64,000 nucleotides of DNA from NCBI GenBank assembly GCA_963693285.1, contig OY848925.1, forward strand, positions 2,024,932 to 2,088,931, in the 5' to 3' direction. The position numbers and the translations under genes are program-made. Below, in pieces: positions 35,085-46,990 of this stretch (the first letter of the stretch is position 1; each line of letters begins with the position of its first letter). The notes under the pieces are model-generated. The model had not been told where the DNA came from and ran no database searches. It saw only the letters and a program-made list of their open reading frames with translations. This stretch comes from Xestospongia muta. Its lineage: Eukaryota > Porifera > Demospongiae > Haplosclerida > Petrosiidae.

Positions 35085-35342
35085 TTTTCAATCCATTCCT
35101 ATAAGTTGTGGTTTCTATCTCACATAGACACTCCTTTTTTACTTTTATTTGTTGTTTTCTACATTCTGTCTAAACATTACAAACTGAGAGTAAGATATAA
35201 TCTAGTTAATATTCACATGATAGCAGAGACACATATCATAGCTTATATTGACCTGGAAGAATATTTTAAAGAATTTGATGAAGAAAACTACAGCTCGATT
35301 AACTCATCAAGTCATGGTAGCTTTGGAGTCACTTATAATTAA
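35085..35342 (+). pseudogene. POT/SLC15-like 3' fragment
   Basis: Encodes the last membrane segment and acidic tail (ILSKHYKLRVRYNLVNIHMIAETHI, then EEYFKEFDEENY), corresponding to about the final 80 residues of the 544-aa transporters. There is a stop in the SCGFYYYLTQT stretch (YLT* near 35,122). It lies in the block absent from unit 1. It is a third diverged POT lineage in this cluster, different from the two downstream pseudogenes. Confidence 0.85.
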
Positions 35343-35574
35343 CATATTACAGATTGTGCATCTTTATTAATTCCAGCTTCTTTAGAAAGATGTTTTAGCT
35401 ACATTGTTTGTATACATATATTGGAAGTGTTAAAATTGTTACTAACGAATTCCTTAATCTTTACCTCTGCCTTTACTTTATAGTTCAATAACTATCAACA
35501 GGTAACATGCTAAATTATGAAGTATGGCATTTAGTATTTATTATTTTGAGTACGTCAGAAACAAAACTATGATT

Positions 35575-37175
35575 TCAGTAGTTTACTGTCAAGAGGTATT
35601 CCTAGGAAGCCATTTTTATGAATAATTAATATAAACAGAAAGAATGGGTACAAGTGGAAAAAACTATTTCGTTGTGTAACTAACCTGAAGCATAGTCTCC
35701 TCTTCTGGCAGTAAGTATACACTATTTTCTGCCTTAATGTTCAGCTTTAAAGAATACCCAGGATCAATATTGAGTGACAGATAAGCCAGTGATTGTAAGC
35801 CAAGCTACGATGCATTGAGTTAAGGGCTCCTCATTGTCCAGAACTCATGAAGATATAATTTCAGTACCCAGATACTTTCCTATTATCACTTTATTAATTA
35901 TTTGTTATTAATAATATTTATATCACAATATATAAGAACGTTTTTGTGAGCTAGTTAAACATGAAACCTCATATCCTTCCATCATGCTGTAGCTTTCACT
36001 AATAACTATCAAAACACTTGTATTTAAAAAATAAGCAAACAAGACCTGTATATATATGTTGCTAGCTTTATATTAATTCACCAGTAATAGAAACACTTTA
36101 TATTAGTCTGTTTATAAATACAATAACTATGTGACTTTCGTTTTTAACAATTTTTATAAATTGTTACATCTAACTGAAAGTAAAATATAAAAGAGATATA
36201 CATTTATGATTGCACCAAAGATAACAATGAATAATCATTACTTAGCTCATACACACATGTTAATATTTTCTTCTCAAAAGGAAAAACAAAAGTGTTTCCA
36301 ATCATCTTACCTAATGAAAAGTCTTAGGCAGAGAAGTAGTAGATGTGAAAGGACATTACAGACTTTTCAATAATTCTTATAAGGAAAGCTACATAGCAAT
36401 GTATACACACAGGTGTGGCTACCTCTGGCTACCATCAACATGCTGTTGTGGTCAATTTTAACAGTGGGGTTCTACCTCACTTGCTTACTGGAGGATCAAT
36501 ATATTAATCTAGAACTTTGAATTTGTCTGCTGTGTCTGCTGATGAGAATGGGTTTTTAAATTTAGTTATAGCATAGCAAGCTCTAAGAGCAGATGATCAT
36601 TCTCAGATATGTTTCAAATATTAGAAAAATGTGATGGTTCTGACTTAAGAAATTGACACTATCGCTGTTTGCAGTAGCTTCAATCAGTAGTGTTGTTTTA
36701 TTTAACTATAATTAAGACTAAAACACTTTTAGTTTAGTCTAATTAATTAATTCAATGAGAGTATTATAGAGATGAATAAATTAATAAAAGAAAACATTTG
36801 AACAGTAACTGTTTTTTATATCTGTCTAGATATATTAATTCAGCATACTGCCCAGCACTTTATCTATTCAATAATTAAAATCACATACAATAACTAACTG
36901 AAAATAACTATTCAAAAGTACTTTCATAGGAGAGAAACTAAAATAAAAGTAATGTTTAAGAGCCAAAAAATAACTAATATTAACTAAATTTTTAAAAACT
37001 AAACACAACACTACCTCAATGTATGTTCTTCATCAATTTGCTTACGTCAAGTTTATAATAACTAAACCACAATCAAGTTATCATCATGTGACTCACAAAA
37101 TTATAAACTGTTTCTATAATTATAAACTGTTGCCATTCAACAAAATATTAGAGTTTTGTCATTTTAGAATTCAAC
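35575..37175. other. POT 5' flank, no other gene seen
   Basis: Collinear with 8,740-10,299. Unit 2 has a small extra piece near 36,395-36,435. Confidence 0.6.
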
Positions 37176-38810
37176 ATGAATGCTAGGAGAGTTTGTTCTT
37201 ATCCAGTACTATGTATTAAATCTAAAGGAGCTATCTTGATGATTTGGGTGTCCGCAGCTGTATCTATCTACATGTCTTGTGTTTATTGCATCTACCTTAA
37301 AATCAGTCAGATTCTCTATAATCAGAATTCTCTCTTTAAATACTTGATTTTAATATTCCAAATCTTCTTCCCACTATTCGGATGGATTGCTGATGCATGG
37401 ATTGGACGATATAAAGCTATTTTATATGGCCTTTATCTTTTAATGATAGGATGTGTATTTCTTACAGGATCTGTTATTGCTTTGGAATTTAACCAATTGG
37501 TCTCGCAAATTTCTCTTTATACATCCAATGCTTTCAATTCACTTGGTGTAGCTGCTATATATGCTAATATTCTTCCTTTCATTACTGATCAAATGATAGG
37601 AGCGTCTGGGGATGAACTCAGTGCTGCAGTACATTGGTGGTTTTGGAGTTTACCTATTTCTTCTGTGATGCTAAATTATATTCTCTGTGTATTACAAAAT
37701 ATTCCTCCTCTAAATATTCTACTGATGTTGATTGTCATAGCAATCTCTGGTCTAGCTATTGCTCTCTCTAGTCTGTTTCTTGGTCAACATTGGCTCAACA
37801 AGACACCTCACATCACTAACCCTATTAAACATATTGCTAAAGTACTTAACTATGCTAGAAAGAACAAATACCCCAGGAATCGTAGTGCCCTCACCTACTG
37901 GGAACAAGATATTCCTTCAAGATTGGATTTAGGTAAGGATAAATATGGTGGTCCTTTCTCAGAAGAGGAGGTAGAGAATGTCAAGACAACATTGAGATTA
38001 ATACCAGTTATTGTTGTATGTACAATGGTAGGAGCATCTTTCCATGTGACTAACTTGCAACTAGATCACATGACAATTGACCCTGATAACATTTTTGCAT
38101 GTTTCTTCAGTGACCAAATCAAATTACTTCATCAAATAACAACTTTTGGAATTCCATTATATCATTTCATTATAAGACCACTTATAAAGAAAACCACCAA
38201 ATATACTCCTAGTATGTTGACATTAATTGGAGCTGGTTTATTTATTCAAGTTTTAGGAGCTGTAGGTATGATAGTAATAGAGACTATAGGTCACCTCGAA
38301 ACTCCTAATGTCACTTGTATGTTTAATAATACCATCAATGAGGTTATGTCTCTTAATTATTACTGGACTATGATACCACTAATGCTGCGAGTAGTTGGAT
38401 CTGTTTTGTGTGGGATAGTCCTTTTTGAGTTTATCATTGCTCAATCTCCTCATGAAATGAAAGGATTCTTATTTGGACTTTGGTTTGCATTTGATGGTAT
38501 AGATAAACTCATTGGAAATAATCTCTATCGTCCTTTTCAGTTCCTTCCTACATCCATTCCTATAAGTTGTGGTTTCTATTACTATCTCACTCAGACTCTC
38601 TTTATCTCTCTTGTGTTCATTATCTTCCTCATTTTATCTAAATATTACAAACTGAGAATAAGAAATAATCCAGTTAATTTACACATGATAGCAGAGACAC
38701 ATATCACAGCTTATATTGAACAGAAAGAAGAGTATTTTAGAGAAAATGATGAAGAAACCTACTTCATTAACTCATTAAGTCATGGCAAATTTGGAGCCAC
38801 TTGTCATTAA
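37176..38810 (+). CDS. POT/SLC15-like (PTR2 family) membrane transporter, intronless, 544 aa
   Basis: The unit 2 partner of 10,300-11,934, the same length, with no gaps apparent. The GWIADAWIGRYKAI signature (residues 69-82) and the ALTYWEQDIPSRLDLGKDKY linker are unchanged. Visible differences cluster in TM1 (MIWVSAAVSIYMSCVYCIY), in TM5 (WWFWSLPISSVMLNY), and in the loop after the linker (TIDPDNIFACFFSDQIKLLHQ). As in the partner, TM1 lacks the ExxER proton-coupling motif of classical POT proteins. Likely at the plasma or an internal membrane; substrate unknown. Retention of two full-length open frames beside two dead copies suggests selection on both. Confidence 0.87.
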   Translation: MNARRVCSYPVLCIKSKGAILMIWVSAAVSIYMSCVYCIYLKISQILYNQNSLFKYLILIFQIFFPLFGWIADAWIGRYKAILYGLYLLMIGCVFLTGSVIALEFNQLVSQISLYTSNAFNSLGVAAIYANILPFITDQMIGASGDELSAAVHWWFWSLPISSVMLNYILCVLQNIPPLNILLMLIVIAISGLAIALSSLFLGQHWLNKTPHITNPIKHIAKVLNYARKNKYPRNRSALTYWEQDIPSRLDLGKDKYGGPFSEEEVENVKTTLRLIPVIVVCTMVGASFHVTNLQLDHMTIDPDNIFACFFSDQIKLLHQITTFGIPLYHFIIRPLIKKTTKYTPSMLTLIGAGLFIQVLGAVGMIVIETIGHLETPNVTCMFNNTINEVMSLNYYWTMIPLMLRVVGSVLCGIVLFEFIIAQSPHEMKGFLFGLWFAFDGIDKLIGNNLYRPFQFLPTSIPISCGFYYYLTQTLFISLVFIIFLILSKYYKLRIRNNPVNLHMIAETHITAYIEQKEEYFRENDEETYFINSLSHGKFGATCH

Positions 38811-39647
38811 TACATGATTGATTGTGTATCCTCTTTAATTTGCAATTAATTGTTAGAGAGTTATTTATGTGTTAGACATATTAGAAGACTTAAATTGTTC
38901 TTCTGTTGCAAATGCTACATAACGCGCAAACAAATTTTGAATGAATGCTTGCATCTTCAGTGGTTCAGTGTAATATGAGCTCTCTTGATTTGTAACTGAT
39001 TCTCATTATCATCTCTTAGGATTAGATTGGAGATAAGGATCATTTTGTCATTTTCTAAGGAAGCTCTGAGAGAGCAAGTTTTGTAGAGCTATTATTTTCA
39101 GAAGTCTTTTTTTACTTTCTATTCTATTCATGTGTCAATTTGCAACAATAGAAACAGTTTATAATGTTGTGAGTTTCATAATGACAACACAACTATTGTA
39201 GTTTTCAAAGAGAGTATTATGAACTGTTTCTGTCATTGCATTTAACACGTTAATAGAATTGAAAATAAACATTGACAACGTGACTATTGTAGTTTGTAAA
39301 CACACATAATTATGTTTTTACATTTAGTTATAGTATAGCAGAGCTTCAAAGAGTAAACCATCATTCTCAGATTTGTTTCAAATAAGAGAAAATGTGATGA
39401 TTATGACTAACGTAACTCATAAACACACACACACATATATATAAACTAAACTCGACAACAACCTCAATGTATCTATGTTATATGTTCATAACCAATTTGC
39501 TTGCTTCAAGTTTAAAGTGACTAAACAAAATACAATAGTCAAGTAATCATCATGGTACTTACAACATTATAAAATGTTTTCTCTTCTTGTAATTGCCAAT
39601 CAACAAAATATTAGAGCTTTGTCATTTTCAAACATAAAGAATTTGGA
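38811..39647. other. POT 3' and inter-copy spacer
   Basis: Collinear with 11,935-12,797. Nothing coding seen. Confidence 0.6.
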
Positions 39648-40996
39648 ATGAATGCTAGCAGAGTTTGTTCTTATCCAGTACTATGTATTAAAACTAAAGG
39701 AGCTATCTTGATGATTTGGGTGACCACAGCTGTATATATCTACTTGTCTTATGTTATTCCCATCTATCATGAAATCAATCAGGCTCTCTATAATCAGAAT
39801 TCTCTCTTTAAATAATTGCTTTTAATATTCTAAATCTTCTATCCACTATTTGGATAGATTGCTGATGCATGGATTGGATGATATAGAGCTATTTTATTAG
39901 GACTTCATCTTTTAATAATAGGATGTGTATTTCTTACAGGATCTCTTATCACTTATGAATTTAACCCATTGGTCTCACAAAGTTTTCTTTATACGAGCAG
40001 TGCCTTCAATTCACTTGGTATAGCTGCTATATATGCTAATATTCTTCCTTTCATTACTGATCAGATGATAGGAGCATCTGGTGATGAACTTAGTGCTGCA
40101 GTACATTGGTGGTTTTGGAGTTAGATATTTCCTAATATGATACAAAAAAATGAACTATGTATATTAAACAATACTCCTGAATTATTGCATCTATTGTCAT
40201 ATCAATCTTTGGTTTAGCTATTGCTCTCTCTAGTCTGTTTCTTGGTCAATATTGCCTCAACAAGACACCTCAGATCACTAACCCTATTAAACATATTGCT
40301 AAAGTACTCAACTATGCTAGAAAGAACAAGTACCCAAAGAATCGTAGTGCCCTCTCACCTACTGGGAACAAGATATCCCTTCACGACTGGACTTAGGTAA
40401 GGATAAATATGGTGGTCCTTTCTCAGAGGAGGAGGTAGAGAATATGAAGGCAACATTGAGATTAATACCAATCATTTTCATATGTTCAATGGTAGGAGCA
40501 GCTTTACAACCGACTAACTTACAACTAGATCAAATGACAATTAACCATAATAGCATTTTGCATGTTTTTTTAGTGACAAAATTAGATTATTTTCTCAGAT
40601 AATAACATTTGGAATTCCAATATATCATTTCATTGTAAGACCATTTTTAAATGAAAGGATTTTTTATTTGGACTTTAGTTTGCATTCAGTGGCATACCTA
40701 AATACATTGGATATAATCTCTATTGTCTTTTTCACTTACTTCCTGCATCCATTCCTATAAGTTGTGGTTTTTATTACTACCTCACTCAGACTCTCCTTAT
40801 CTCTCTTGTGTTCATCATTTTATTTAAATATTACAAACTGAGAACAAGAAATAATCCAGTTAATATTCACATGATAGCGGAAACACATATCACAGCTTAT
40901 ATTGAACAGGAAGAAGAGTATTTTAATGAAATTGATGAAGAAAACTACTCCATTAACTCATCAAGTCATGGCAACCTTGGAGCCACTTGTCATTAA
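39648..40996 (+). pseudogene. POT/SLC15-like pseudogene, full span
   Basis: Begins MNASRVCSYPVLC and can be followed to the acidic tail and stop at 40,996. It shares the TAA at 39,813-39,815 with the unit 1 pseudogene and has its own TAG in the GWIAD motif. It has a one-base insertion at CCTCTCACC (about 40,352) and a deletion of roughly 260 bp near 40,655 that removes the middle of the C-terminal half. Open frame 40,808-40,996 is its surviving tail. Confidence 0.9.
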
Positions 40997-41450
40997 TATA
41001 CGATTGATTGTGTATCCTTTTTAATTTGCAATTAATTGTTAGAGAATTATTTACATGTTTGACATATTAGATGACTTAAATTGTTCTTCTGTTGCTAAGA
41101 AATTGCTTTCCTCCTACTTTATTTTGTAACTTAACAATATTACACATAGCAATGTTTGAGTTTTTCGCAAAAAATGACAAAGTAAAGCTCTTAAAAATAG
41201 ACTGCTCTCAGATATATAGGAACTTTCAATTAGAGATAAATGTAATGATCTTGACATTAGCTTTAATGATGTTGTTCAGTGTATGTACATAGCTGGTTGT
41301 ATAAGATTAGTTGTATATATGTAATTTATGTAAGGAATTTGTGTATGGAATTTAATTAACAAAAACACTACAGTATTCTTTTAATAAACGTTTATTGATA
41401 ATACATGTATAGTCTATTTTCTACTGTGTTTATGTTATATTATTATCTAG

Positions 41451-41510
41451 GTATCGTACTATTGGAGTAATTGGTGCTGTAACTATTATCAGTCATATTG
41501 CACAGAGAAG
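41451..41510 (+). other. Isolated exon-like segment (possible FANCD2-like scrap)
   Basis: Sixty bases flanked by TTATCTAG and GTATGT, good splice signals. The second frame reads YRTIGVIGAVTIISHIAQR. This reminds me of a conserved stretch in FANCD2, but from memory only. No neighbouring exons found. Confidence 0.3.
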
Positions 41511-41512
41511 GT

Positions 41513-41665
41513 ATGTGATGTTACATGTATATTACATGTATATTATATGTGTATTACATGTATATTATATGTATGTTACATGTGTACTATATGTATATAA
41601 CATGTTTATCACATGTGTATTACATGTATATTATATGTGTATTATATGTATATTGTGTATAGAAA
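41513..41665. repeat. Minisatellite of TATTACATGTA-like units
   Basis: About 14 imperfect units of 9-11 bp (variants TATATTACATGT, GTGTATTACATG, GTATATTATATG). The open frame over it (repeating HVYYM and CVLHVYYM) is an artefact of the repeat. Confidence 0.85.
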
Positions 41666-42688
41666 AGAACATATTTCCTAAACAAATTGTTTTGGAAGAT
41701 ACTGACTTCACAATAAACACTGACTAGAGCTACAAAGATTGTACATTTAGCAGCAGTGTCTATGAAAGACTATAGCTACATAATATTAAAAATATAAGCA
41801 GAGAAGTAAGCTATCAAGAAGCTTTTGAGTATGATCAGTCATACCTATTGTTGTAGTGCTCACAGTTAGTGTTAATGAAATTCATTGGTTGGTATGTACA
41901 TCAGATGCAATCTAATAAAATGATGAAACAAACATAGTTGTATATATAACATGTGATCCAAAATTATTATGCAAGGCTATGGGCTCCTGCTAATAATTTG
42001 TACTTTAAAAATATGAATACAATACCAATAAGCTATTGTTTTGTGTCACACCTACTATACCAGTCAGTTACTACAGTACTGTATTTGGCAGTTTGTGAAA
42101 TGCAGAATGTTTACATTGATTGAGACAAATTAACTATAAATCTAAAAATTTTCATGTGATGAATGTTTGCATAATATTTTCCTACGTGGGATACACAGGG
42201 ACTCTTTAAATTGTTTTGAATCACATTATATCTATATTTATATACACTGGTTAGTTATCTTCACATCTTCTTTATTGTTTTATTTGACTTTGAGAGAAAA
42301 GAATGAAATTAACCTACACTGTAAAAATTAATATGTCATTTTAATAACTGATTTTAGCTTACATGAATGGTTTACTATGAAATATAAACTTCCTGTGAAT
42401 TACTCACTCTCTAATTTGTTGGTATGTTGCACTTTTACAAACAAATTATACAGTGAGTGATTCACATAATAAATTCTAAATTCCATAGTAATCCACTAAT
42501 GTAAAAGTACAAAATAGTTGTTAAAATAACATGTTAATTTTTACAGTGTACATGAAGTAACCATCAATGCACATCAAAATAAATCCATTCGAGAGTTGTA
42601 AACTTTTCCAACTCTGCAAGCAATTAATTTATCAAAACAAGCAAATAATAACATTGACAGAAAACTAAAAATTGATTATTTCAGTGTT
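41666..42688. other. FReD 3'-flank module, no gene seen
   Basis: The block 41,970-42,110 (GGCTATGGGCTCCTGCTAAT, AGCTATTGTTTTGTGTCACA) recurs at 16,480-16,570, on the reverse strand at 47,380-47,520, and in weaker form near 920-1,010, 23,930-24,030 and 60,210-60,300. It usually lies 3' of a FReD gene. Confidence 0.6.
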
Positions 42689-43663
42689 TTAACAACGACG
42701 AGTTTTCATTTCAGTAAATGGTAAAGAATGTCCCGAACCCCTCCATGTATACCACATAATTCCCTTTTCTTGAGAATCAACACCATATTGACCATTTAAG
42801 TTAGAGTGATAGCAAATGTTATACCACCATGCACCAGTATAAACAATGGCACAATTACCATCACTCCATTGATCATTGTCGTCATCTTTAGTACTGAATT
42901 TCATGAGATTATGATATGCAAGAGAGTCTCCAGCAGTACCACTATATCCACATACATGGAGAGTGTAGTCTGTGGTAGAACCACCTATGTAAAAGGTAGA
43001 GTAAGTGACATTTGTACTATTATTATTCTTGTCTATCATATCAACTCGTAGTTTTGTAGATACACTCCCGTTAGCTAAACGATGGATTTTACTAAGTCCT
43101 AGCCAATGTTCTCCTGAGATATTTCCAAAACCATGAACATAATCAGCCCAGTTGAGATAGAAGTCAACAGAGCCATCCATTCTTCTTTGAAAGACAGTCC
43201 ATCCACCACCATCAGTTTCCATGTCACAATAGGCCTATGCAATGTATAGAGATGAAGCATCACGTTTCTTAAAGACAAGAATGTACCTTAAAAGGTGACA
43301 TATTGTCAGGTTTGAGTAAATAGACACCACTCTCATTCTTTCCCTTTCTCAAGACAGTCCAGATAATATACTTCAGGAGTAGTAGGTGGATCATTAACAA
43401 AACAAGTACAGTTGTATTTTCCATTCTCCTTTAGTTCTATACAAGTACAAGAGAGATCTTGTCCTTCCTCATCCTTATAGCTTTACAACTATACAGATAC
43501 TCTGTAAAGAATTAGAATTAAGAAATTATTAGTATTTCAATCAAGTAAATAACAAAAAATCTTAGCCTTTGAATAATAGAATTTGACCTTTTGGGTCTGA
43601 TGGACAATTTGTGATCACACTGCAGACAGCAATAGCTAAAAAAAGAACAATACTGAGCTTCAT
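42689..43663 (-). pseudogene. Type I FReD gene with compensating indels in exon 2
   Basis: Exon 1 (43,588-43,663) and exon 3 (42,689-43,234, 182 codons including the stop) are intact: signal MKLSIVLFLAIAV, then [39 protein letters not shown] and EMKTRRC. Exon 2 (43,287-43,501) is 215 nt. It carries a +2 insertion (GCTATAAGG, shared with 24,396-25,373) and a downstream 8-nt deletion near 43,350. The two restore the frame, but a TAG lies between them (about 43,439). No alternative acceptor I tried avoids a stop. The fibrinogen exon is so well kept that inactivation may be recent, or the assembly may be wrong there. Confidence 0.75.
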
Positions 43664-43713
43664 TTCTGTTTTAGAATTGACACCTTCACCTGTCTTTGTG
43701 GTACTCAATGATT

Positions 43714-43742
43714 CCTTTATATAACATAAGATGGGACTCTCC
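43714..43742 (-). promoter_or_regulatory. Type I FReD promoter block
   Basis: TATATAAAGG at 43,714-43,723 and GGGACTCTCC at 43,733-43,742, 70 bp upstream of the ATG. Confidence 0.55.
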
Positions 43743-44029
43743 CAATGTTTGTTATAACTGCTTAGTCATGGTGTCATCATTATCATACAGACATGATGGC
43801 AGACAAACTATATCCTTTATGTAGTAGTATTATTTAAAATTTGTATAGAGAGAATTTATTTAAGTTAGCATCATCAGCACATTCTTTATTACCCTATAGC
43901 TTACTATACTGATTCATCATCTTAAATCAGATGTTACTATGCACATTATCAATGCGTGCAAGGCTTAACCACACATCCTATAACCATTCCATCTTCACCT
44001 ACACTCTTGTATATTATTTTGTACAAACA

Positions 44030-44215
44030 GAACATTACCTTTTTCCTTTCATTTTGATCGTAACATAATCTCTACCTTTTGACAGCAGTATTGTTCATGC
44101 AGAGAGAAACCATTTGTCCAATGTTTCAGTCAGCTATATAATGAGAAGATCCTGCCCAATACCAGGAGTTAGTAACACTACCACTAACAAGACGACAGCC
44201 ATTGTCACTAGTGTA
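44030..44215 (-). pseudogene. Decayed type II FReD exon 1
   Basis: Copy of 17,060-17,255. No frame. Confidence 0.7.
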
Positions 44216-44550
44216 TGTAGTAATGTAGATACATGCAATGATAACATTATTATATCCCGTACTATGGATATAATATGTGCATATCAATGATATGTGAATA
44301 TTAATCTTATTAATATTATTAATTGTCATTTTTCTCATAACTATAAGTAATCAATTAATTGTTAGTAATACATTAAACCATTTGTTGAGATAAAAAATAA
44401 TACATTGTGTCTATGTTTCATGAGATTGCAATTGTTTGATAAAAAACTAACATAGGCAGTGCTATTACCAGCTTAAATTATTGAAATATCATTAAGTGAA
44501 TGAAGTTTTAATAATACTAATTTCTGTCCAGCTCTTTTTTAACTAATAAA

Positions 44551-44938
44551 TCAAAACTAAAGATGAAGTATTAAAGGAGACACAGAGACTAGAAAACATT
44601 GAAACAAAAGTAAGAGATAACACTATGTCTAGTACCTATACTATTAATATGACATTAATTGAATTAATTCACTATCAAAATACTCATACACTATTTGACA
44701 TAATATTTTTCTATAACAAAAGAAGAGAGTGCTAATGAAGTCAGTGTTACTAATAATAAAAGAGATGAACTGTTAGAAAAAAAGAGAACTTGAGAGACAG
44801 TAATGTAAAAGTATGGTGTGTGTGTGTGTGTGTGTCAGTTGTGGGTGAAGTTTTATTATTGTTGTCTTATGTAGAAAGAACACAGACTATCAATCAAGAG
44901 ATATCTCAAGTAAGAAATGAGATAACAGAATTTGAAGC
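44551..44938 (+). pseudogene. SMC6-like coiled-coil relic
   Basis: Matches 17,581-17,962 and stops abruptly inside the EFEA motif at 44,938, where FReD sequence follows. One base is deleted in the lysine run (44,780). Confidence 0.75.
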
Positions 44939-45215
44939 ATGGAGGGCATAATCAGTGGTAGAGCCACCTATGTAAAGGTAGAGTAACTGGCATATGCACT
45001 GTTACCATCTTTATCTCTCATATCAACTCGCAGGAAATAAATATACATTAATTTGTAGAAGACAAGTTAATATTACCTGGACATGACATAGGTCTTGTTG
45101 GTGGACAGCAATTATCTTTTTCCTCCCCTTCAAAGTGTAATGTCACCAATTTGACAACAGTATTGTTTATATGAAGATGGTCTATGTTGTCCCATGTTAC
45201 AGTCAGCCATATTAA
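44938..45215 (-). pseudogene. FReD/type II exon 1 fused relic
   Basis: Begins with the SGYSG-to-MRDK part of a fibrinogen exon, joined to intron 1 and exon 1 of a type II gene. This is the same joint as 20,584-21,155, minus its C-terminal half. Relative to unit 1, 17,963-20,855 is missing. Confidence 0.8.
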
Positions 45216-46004
45216 ACATAGAATAAAATATCGGAGAGTGGTAAATAGTAGTTAGTAGGTACACATGTAAGTATAAACTTCTTTAATTACTAAAACAATA
45301 TTCCAGTCTTATATTAAAACAATATAAATGAAGCTTAACTTGAAATGATTGCTACTTTTATCATGTGAGTAGTATATCATACATAACTGTAGAGTAGACT
45401 ACTATTACTAATGATATATAATATATACAGTTAAATTTGTTTTATACATATAGTAGCTAATAATACAATTAGACTAAAGGCAGACTGCTACTACTATCAT
45501 GTGAGTAACATTGCATTTGGTGACCTTACTAACATTGTAGGTAATATATTAATGTTAATTAATTAGTTGTATTAGGTTTATCAGCCATTAGATCCAAAAA
45601 TAACAAATTAATCATCAAACAGCCTATATTTAGAAGTTCCATGTTTACCTTATTAGTATTCCTATTATGAACTGTGCTATTAAAGAAAGAATAAAATTTT
45701 GGAGAGTAGCAATCGGTAGCTAGTAGGTACACATGGAAGTAAGAATATACTTCCTCATTTACTGAAACAACATTTATTACTACAGTCTTATATCAAAACA
45801 ATGAGGTTTGAGTTCAACTACTATCATATGAGTAATATAGCATACCATACATAACTGTAGAGTAGACTACTATTACTAGTGATATATAATATATACAGCT
45901 AAATTTGTTTTATATATATAGTAACTAATAACACAATTAGACTAAGGCAGTTTGTCAGACTAAGTGCAATTGTTGCTTGACTATAGTTATTATCCTAACA
46001 TATT
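45216..46004. repeat. Two copies of the type II 5' flank
   Basis: The segments 45,230-45,660 and 45,690-45,960 are similar to each other and to 21,170-21,570 (CATACATAACTGTAGAGTAG, CTAGTGATATATAATATATA). The second leads into the gene at 46,005. The last 25 bp before the ATG (ATCCTAACATATT and similar) are conserved among type II genes. I see no TATA box at a fixed distance. Confidence 0.7.
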
Positions 46005-46990
46005 ATGACTATGGTTGTCATATTATTAGTAGTAGTGTTATTAACTCCTGATATTACTAGTGTAGGACAGGGATCCTCTCACTGTATGGCTGACTGTAAC
46101 ATGAGATATGGACCCTCTCTATATGAACAAAACTGCTGTCAAATTGGTAATTATGGTAAGACATTACGCTTGGAAAAAAAGGGAAGGAAAAAGATAATTT
46201 TATGTCCACCAACGAGACCTATGTCATGTCCAGGTAATATTAACTTGTCTTCTACCAATTAATGTGTCTTTATTCATTATATGGTATAGCTATTGTAGCT
46301 CTAATAGACTGTAAGACCTGGTACGAGGCAGGTTATACTACCAGTGGTGTATATCTTATCAATCCTGATGGAGGGACTCCATTTGAGGTCAGCTGTAGTA
46401 GATTTATCTTCATATTTTACTACATGTCTCTATAGGCCTATTGTGACATGGAGACTGATGGTGGTGGATGGACGGTCTTTCAAAGAAGAATGGATGGCTC
46501 TGTTGACTTCTATCTCAACTGGGTTGATTATGTTCATGGTTTTGGTAACATCTCAGAAGAGTATTGGCTAGGACTTGACAACATCCATCATTTAGCTAAT
46601 GGAAGTGTATCTACACAACTACGAGTTGATATGAGAGATAAAAATGGTAACAGTGCATATGCCAGTTATACTACCTTTTACATAGGTGGTTCTACCATTA
46701 ATTATACTCTCCATGTATCTGGATATAGTGGTACTGCTGGAGACTCTCTTACATATCATAATCTCATGAAATTTACTACAAAAGACAATGACAATGATCT
46801 TGGTAATTGGGGTAGCAGTGGAAATTGTGCAATTTTTTTTACTGGTGCATGGTGGTATCACAGCTGCTATGACTCTAACTTAAATGGTCAGTATGGTGTT
46901 GATCCTCAAGGGAAGGGAGTTACTTGGAATACATGGAGAGGTTGGGAACATTCTTTACCATTTACTGAAATGAAAACACGTCGTTCTTGA
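46005..46990 (+). CDS. Secreted fibrinogen-related protein, type II N-terminus with type I-like C-terminus (intact, 290 aa)
   Basis: Model: 46,005-46,233, 46,299-46,387, 46,436-46,990 (229 + 89 + 555 nt), with GT/AG ends and consistent phase. Exon 1 is type II: signal MTMVVILLVVVLLTPDI, then CMADCNM, QNCCQIGNYG, LCPPTRPMSCP. Exon 2 has DCKTWYEAGYTTSGVYL. Exon 3 contains [32 protein letters not shown] and SNLNGQYG and ends in EMKTRRS. From about DLGNWGSSGNCA to the end it is far closer to the type I genes at 2,964 and 26,463 (QYGVDPQGKGVTWNTWRGW) than to other type II genes. That suggests exon exchange or gene conversion. It is the only intact FReD on the plus strand. Probable soluble lectin. 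Confidence 0.88.

Noticed and set aside
41515..41727. Open frame with HVYYM-like repeats
   Set aside because: It is the minisatellite read as protein; units vary freely in length.
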